Shown here in pieces: positions 58,320 through 64,000 of a stretch of DNA of 64,000 nt. The DNA lies in assembly GCA_963969595.1 (NCBI GenBank), contig OZ018412.1:1490501-1554500 (forward strand), in the 5' to 3' direction. The notes under the pieces were generated by a model. That model was not told the DNA's origin, made no database searches, and saw nothing but the letters and a program-made list of their open reading frames with translations. This DNA comes from Neckera pumila (lineage: Eukaryota; Streptophyta; Bryopsida; Hypnales; Neckeraceae). Positions within the stretch are counted from its first letter, which is position 1; each line of letters begins with the position of its first letter. The translations under genes were made by a program, and so were the position numbers.

Positions 58320-61025
58320 ATGTTTCTTCTACTTCACCGCCTGCAAAATAAAACTATTAACAACTTTCACCTCAATATTCAAAATTGAATGGTTCAAATG
58401 TTTTCGAGTAGGTATCAATCTATACAATCTAATAAAATTAATTAATTTGTTAAGAGTATATTATTAGCTTCTCCATTTTGACATAGAAATAAAAAAGACC
58501 TTCTAACTTTTGCAACATATATCAAAATGACTAAACAAAGCTTCACTCATAGACAAGGGTGGTCAATAGAGCCTACTTGAGTTCTCGAAGAATCAAAAGT
58601 GGTTTCCTTAGTTCTTTAGGGGATAAAATCCATCCCCAAACATAGGCCTTACGCAACAAAATTAACCATGAAAGGACAAGACCTAACACCAAGGTACTTT
58701 GCCCAAAACAATCTCATTTATGGCTTAATAGGTGCATTCTCCATTATAGAAAGTGATCCATTAACAACTTATTGGGTGCAACATCCTCACAAGGTTAACC
58801 TTGTACCAAACAATGCAATGGTCTGAAAGTGCCCAATAGATGACAGAGAATCCTTCTCCGTAGGATAGAAGTGCACATGTTCATTCTTGGAATTTTGTGT
58901 GGAAAACGGAGGTCTTCCACAATAGTTTGACCTTCAATGCCTCATGCTCTTGTTTTATTAAGCAAATGATGCACGCCATACCCAAAAGGATGATTTCCAT
59001 GGTGACCAGCCTCGATGCTCCAGGGTCGAGGTCTCCAATTCCAAGCACGAGCTCACCAATTCCATATTTTATCATCCATGGTGAAGCAGAAGTTCTTCCA
59101 CTAGTTCTCCCGCCGAGGCCCAATTTGAAGCTGAATCCCCAGGTGACCACTGACCAGATGAGACCTAACTCTAGCTCTTACCTTAGAAAGGGTTTGGACC
59201 AGCAGACCCTAAACCCTAGAATAGCCCTAACCCTCTCTAGACCCCTCCCCAATTGAGCCTAAGCTATCCTGTCCAGTATGAGTGGATCCTGAGCAGCACA
59301 AATGGACAATTGGGCACGAATAAAAGGGAAGCTTAGTCCATGCACTTCCATTTCAGCCAGTCCAGTCCAGTCAGAAATAAAGAAGAGTCCAACCACTGAA
59401 TCCCCCCCAAGGCCCCACTGGGCTGGTTTTATCCAAAGTGCCAAGATTCGTTAAAAATGGGCTCGCTTGAACAGTTCCGGTGGCCTCCTCGGCTCTGAAT
59501 GTAGGCGTGATTTTTGTATATATTTGTAGGGGCACAAATCGATCATGTGAGCGACGAGGGTGGGACTGCTCCCACTGTACCAACTTCATATTATTAGTAT
59601 TATTGGGGGCCCAAATTGAGTGATGTGAAGATTTTTTGGTGCGGCTACCTCACTGATTTAGCAAAGCAATTTTTATTTTTATTTTTTTTAACCCCTAAAA
59701 TACCAAGGTGGTTTCTGGCTCCAAAACCACTGAAAACTGCCATTTCTGCTGTGATCACTCCCTAAACAAAAAAAAACTTTTTTTTTTTAATCTAACCATA
59801 GGATCTTGAACTTCATTTGTCTTAGATCATGTGGTTAGAATTTCATGAAGTTTGACCATACGGATTGGAAGATATTAACATTTGAAGTTGGAAAAAGAAT
59901 TTTTTTGGAACCGCGGCCTGCAATTTCAGATGACTTTGACGGCCATTTGTGGAATTTTTTGCACTACACACCACAAAGTTAAAATTTTTTGTGTTGTGCA
60001 TTTGAGTTGAGAGTTCGGGAAAAAAAATTCAAAATGTCAAAACTTGATTTTCACATATAAAAAAATTGTTAAATAGAAGTAGGTCCAAAATTGAACAAAA
60101 CACTAAATTGTTAATAGCTCTTAGGTGGAATTCAAAACCATAATCCCAATGGTGGGATTGTTCTTTCAAACAAACTTTACCTTGTCAAAAAAAAAAATTG
60201 AAATTTTTTGAAAATTGCATTCAGAAATGAATTCTAAAAGTTTTTTTTTGTAGATGCTTAGATTGCCCAAAAAATGAGATTGTCCATAACTTTCTCATAT
60301 TGAGTCCAAATATAATGAATCAAAGCTTCAAATTTAGACAAAAACATGATCTTTGAGGCAAAAAAATTGCAAAAAAAAAAATTCAATTTTTTAAAGTTTT
60401 TTTTTTCTGCCCGGTGACCTGCTTTTTTGACTTTGGGTGGCATAACTTTTTCTCCCAGGCACCGATTGAAAAAAAATTATATTTTTAGAAAGCTAATGTG
60501 ATTTCCTATCTTCAAAAAAAATTTCAAAAAATCAGGTCAAAATTTCAGGTCGCACAAGCCTGTCCGAAATCCCAAGTGTCCCCCAAGGGAACTTTGGTAG
60601 TTTAGGGGTTAAACGGTGTAATTCCATTGCAACACACGTCAAAAACACAACAGCAAAGCCAAAGGTTGGACAGAGAGAAGGATAGCCAAAGAGTACATCT
60701 AAGTAAAGTAAAAATACGGGGAGTAGACTTTTGCCTGTTCCAACAATTAGCAAAGCAGTTTGATCAATTACGGCGGTCTGCTGTGTAACCTACCTGGGGA
60801 GCTTGCGTGTCACTCTCTCCTGCATTCTATCTGCCAAGAAGAAGGAGACTTATATGGGGCCACTCTAGGTTGAGTATTGCAATTGCTTTTTTTGAATATT
60901 CTGAAAAATTACGACCATTTTTACAAATGGGGACCGACACTTTGTTCCATAGTGACCAACTACACAAATTATCTCAATTAGAGTTAATGATAAAGTGTGT
61001 GCAAAGAGGGACCAAGAGCTAGACA
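58320..61025. repeat. Large tandem duplication, copy 1 (interrupted by TTAA element F)
   Basis: Aligns in order with 61475-63770. Shared landmarks: CAAAATTGAATGGTTCAAATG; TTTAGGGGATAAAATC; GTGCCCAAT-GATGACAGAGAA (58832 and 62520); CCCTAAACCCTAGAATAGCCC (59209 and 62889); CTCAGCCAG/CAGTCCAGTC; GGTGGCCTCCTC; AATTCCATTGCAA; GGTCTGCTGTGTAACCTACC (60775 and 63511). It carries the 925-bp element F, which copy 2 lacks. A - strand frame (58881-59150) has a partly matching counterpart in copy 2, but neither resembles a known protein. Confidence 0.85.
59688..60612. mobile_element. TTAA element F (925 bp, subfamily 2) with proven target duplication
   Basis: TTAA flanks at 59688-59691 and 60609-60612. 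Inner ends CCCCTAAAATACC and, reverse-complemented, CCCCTAAACTACC. It interrupts copy 1 of a tandem duplication. At the equivalent point of copy 2 (63350-63353) there is one TTAA, with the same sequence on either side (poly-T with TTTATTTTT on the left, TAATTCCATTGCAA on the right). Body as in elements D and E. No open frame that could be a transposase. Confidence 0.92.
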
Positions 61026-61474
61026 TTAGAGAAAATTTTAAGCCTCCGAAGGGTTGCTCCACAACCCTTCAAAGTATCCTGAAATTTGATTTTTGGAGGC
61101 AAAAAAATTCATTTTTTTTTATTTCTGCGCATCTAAAATTGCAATGACAATAGTGCAAGAATCGAACTTTACGAGTTAAAAATTTATGAAAATAATAATA
61201 ATAATAATAATAATTGCTTTAATTGCTTCAGAGAAGGTTTGCACTAGACAAAAAGTTGTTGCAAAGGGACAAGTGCCACATTTTTAGGAAAAGGAGTTTG
61301 TTCAAGAAAATATTTTATCTTTTTTTTGACAAGGTTGAGGTCCACCACAATTCTTTGGTAAGCTTTGATTTAGCGCTACAACTTATTTTATTTCCAAAGT
61401 CGGGACCGCTTGGCCCTATTCATTTATAAAGGTTTATCGGCTTTGAAAGGATTGACTTTGGGAGGTTCTACTGT
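61026..61474. other. Junction between the two duplicate copies
   Basis: Spacer with an (AAT)n microsatellite at about 61190-61214 and homopolymer tracts. The + strand frame 61223-61429 has no recognised family. Confidence 0.45.
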
Positions 61475-63770
61475 ATATTTCTTCTACCTTCACTACCTGT
61501 AAAATAAAACTATTCATAACTTTCACCTTATTCAAAATTGAATGGTTCAAATGTTTTTGAATAATCCAATAAAACTAATTTATTTGTTAAGAGGATATTA
61601 TTAGCTATCCATTTTGACATGGAACTAAAAATGACCTTCTAACTTTTGCAACATTTATCAAAATGACTAGACAAAACTTCATTCATGGATGAGGATGATT
61701 AGCACCCATCCTAGTAATTCAAGCAAAAACTCCATATTAGGAGAGTCAATAGAGCCTTCTTGAGTTTTCAAAAATCCAAAGTGGGTTCTTTAATCCTTTA
61801 GGGGATAAAATCTATCCCCTAGCATTGACCTTGTGCAACAAAATGAACCATGAAAGGATGAGACCTATCACCAAGAACTTTGCCAAAAACATTTCTAATT
61901 GTGTGTCCAATGGGTCCATCTCATTTATGGACCAATAGAACGATAAATTATACAAACTTCTTCCAAAAATGTATTTCACATATGGACAATGTAATTTTAT
62001 TTTATAACATTCCCAAGTTCACCCCATAGTTTCAAAGTCATAATGGAAGGCCTACTTAAAAGAAAAAGTCATTTTATTTTTGTACTCTTGTATATGAACA
62101 CCTCATCATTTTATTGCTAAAAAAAAATTCCCCCCCCCCCCCCCCCCATTTTTCTAAGTGAAGTTTTTCAATGGCGTATAGGCCAAGTGCAATGTCGCAC
62201 CCCCTAAATGCAAAGATGTCTAATCATTAGGTGCATACTTCATTTCTACCTATGCGCCCTGAATCGTTGCCACAGCCAAAACAAAAAGAAGTAATTTACT
62301 AATTTTTTTATTTATATAAGAAGCTTTGAAATTCAATAACTTTCACACCATAGGTTGGAACACCACAAAACAAAGCCCGTACCCCCCGTCCATATCGAGG
62401 GCTTTCCTACAATACCAAGCACGAGATTGGGGGACGCATGTTTCTAGAGATCTCACCATAACAAACAAAACAAAACAAAACAAGTTAACCTTGTACCAAA
62501 ATATGCAATGGTCTAAAAGTGCCCAATGGATGACAGAGAATCCTTCTCTATAAAATAGAAGTCCACATGTTCATTCTTGGAATTTTGTGTGGAAAAGGGG
62601 GGTCTTCCACGATAGTTTGACCTCTATGTCTCGTGCTCTTGTTTTTTAAGCAAATGACTCGCACGGTACCAAAAAGGATGATTTCCACAGTAACCAACCC
62701 AACCGAGCATTCCAGGGTCAAGGTCTCCAATTCCAAACACGAGTTCACAATTTCCATATTTTATCATCCATGGTAAAGCAGAAGTTCGTCCGTCCATTGT
62801 TCCGCTGAGGCCAAATTTGAAGCTGGATCCCCAGGACCAGACGAGACCTAACCCTAGCTCTTCCCCCAGCAAGGGTTTGGAGCAGCAAACCCTAAACCCT
62901 AGAATAGCCCTAAACCTCTCTAGCCCCTCCGAATGAGCTCAAGCTGTCCTGTCCAGTATGGGTGGATCCTGAGCAGCACAAATGGACACGAAGGAAGGGA
63001 AGCTTATTAACAGTCCATGCACTTCCACCTCAGCCAGTCCAGTCAGAAATAAAAAAGATTCCAACCACTGGATCCCACCCCCGGCCCCCACTGGGCTGAT
63101 TTTATCCAAAGTGCCAAGATTCCTTAAAAATGGGCTCGCTGGGTGAGTGGGACCTTGAACAGTTCCGGTGGCCTCCTCAGCTCTGAATGTAGGCGTGATT
63201 TTTGTATATTTTTTTAGGGGCACAAATCGATCATGACTAACTTCATATTATTAGTATTATTTGGAGGCCCAAATTGAGTGATGCGAAGATTTTTTGGTGT
63301 GGCTACCTTACTGAATTAGCAAAGCAGTTTCTATTTATTTGTTTATTTTTTAAACAATATAATTCCATTGCAAAACACCTCAGAAACACAACAGCAAAGC
63401 CAAAGGCTGGACAGAGAGAAGGACAGCCAAAGAGCACATCTAAGTAAAAATACAGGGAGCAGGCTTTTGCCTGTTCCAACAATTAGCAAAGCAGTTTGAT
63501 CAGTTACGGCGGTCTGCTGTGTAACCTACCTGGGGAGCTTGCGTGTCACTCTCTCCTGCATTCTAGCTGCCAAGAAGGAGGCTTGTATGGGGCCCACTCT
63601 AGGTTGAATTTTGCAATTGCTTTTTTGGGTTTTTTGAAAAATTACGGCCATTTTTACAAATGGGACCGACACTTTGTTCCATAATGACCAACTATGGAAA
63701 ACAAATTATCTCAATTAGAATTAATGGTAAAGTGTGTGCAAAGAGGGATCAAAGCTAGAAATTGAGAAAA
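61475..63770. repeat. Large tandem duplication, copy 2 (empty for element F)
   Basis: Counterpart of 58320-61025. It lacks element F but has about 500 bp (about 61990-62480) not present in copy 1, including an 18-C run (62130-62147) and AAAACAAAAC words. Small indels and substitutions separate the copies, so the duplication is not recent. Confidence 0.85.
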
Positions 63771-63911
63771 ACATAAAAGGGAACATTGAAGCACCAAAAC
63801 TGGGGTTTGGTGGAGTTTGGTGCTGTCAATGATGATTTGTACTATTTTTAGTTAAGGCTTCTTCTGACACCTTGGTACAAACTAGGGTTCACTTTCCAAT
63901 TAAGTCTATTA

Positions 63912-64000
63912 GAGCATTTGCAATGGTCCTTGGAACGGTGACAGTATTGGCACTGTGTGGGGTGCTAAGTGATTTGGAATTAAAAGTGCACTCCAATGCA
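63912..64000. mobile_element. Left part of a Harbinger-type MITE, cut by the window end
   Basis: TTA (63909-63911) followed by GAGCATTTGCAATGG, the same end type as the other GAGCAT elements. Near the window edge the sequence CTCCAATGCA looks like the start of the inverted right end, so the element is probably about 95-100 bp. Confidence 0.5.

Noticed and set aside
59180..59240. CCCTAAACCCTAG words as an interstitial telomere
   Set aside because: Only two or three telomere-like units and present in both duplicate copies; better explained as telo-box promoter or leader sequence.
1..64000. CRISPR arrays, bacterial operons, rRNA or tRNA genes
   Set aside because: The window is plant-type with spliced genes. 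No regularly spaced repeats of CRISPR type were seen, and I could not recognise any tRNA or rRNA by eye; a tRNAscan run would be decisive for tRNAs.

Overview
This window looks like nuclear DNA of a land plant. It is AT-rich and dominated by repeats, with a few spliced genes (short GT-AG introns, one GC-AG). The gene content is plant-typical: a kinesin-7 with the plant-specific C-terminal DUF3490 (NACK-type) domain, a CYP704-like P450 relic, a plant-style zinc-finger/NYN protein and an RTN4IP1-like mitochondrial reductase. Interstitial CCCTAAA telo-box sequences also occur. The sequence alone does not tell me which plant lineage this is; the transposon repertoire would suit a non-flowering plant, but that is a guess.

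Layout. 1-16.6 kb is a repeat region: a GC-richer patch of unknown origin, a ~575-bp tandem duplication, a CACTA-like miniature element, a decayed Ty1/copia on the + strand (about 4.25-6.4 kb), three ~0.9-1.1-kb elements bounded by TTAA, a second decayed copia on the - strand (12.3-15.4 kb), a hairpin element and an 847-bp foldback element with Tc1-type ends. 16.6-20.0 kb holds a P450 pseudogene with frameshifts and stops. 20-24.6 kb is AT-rich spacer with a Stowaway MITE and two more TTAA elements. 25.4-31.0 kb is an intact 15-exon kinesin-7 gene (+, 1030 aa). 31.96-34.42 kb is an intact 2-exon NYN/C2H2 gene (-, 460 aa), convergent with the kinesin. 35-42 kb is repeat-rich. 42.0-45.6 kb is an intact 8-exon oxidoreductase gene (-, 369 aa). 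46-53 kb is a field of MITEs (TTAA, TA and TAA/TTA target-site families). 53.8-54.9 kb is a broken gene of unknown family. 56.8-64 kb contains another TTAA element and a large tandem duplication.

The three intact genes show no functional link: one cytokinesis-type motor, one putative organellar RNA-processing protein and one mitochondrial reductase. All three models were joined by hand from splice sites and close in frame.

The most interesting signal is a family of at least ten non-autonomous elements bounded by TTAA, with inverted ends beginning CCCCTAAA. One sits in one half of a tandem duplication, and the other half has the matching site with a single TTAA. This is direct evidence that TTAA is the target-site duplication, the hallmark of piggyBac-type transposition, which is not what one expects in a land plant. 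No transposase is visible in the window.
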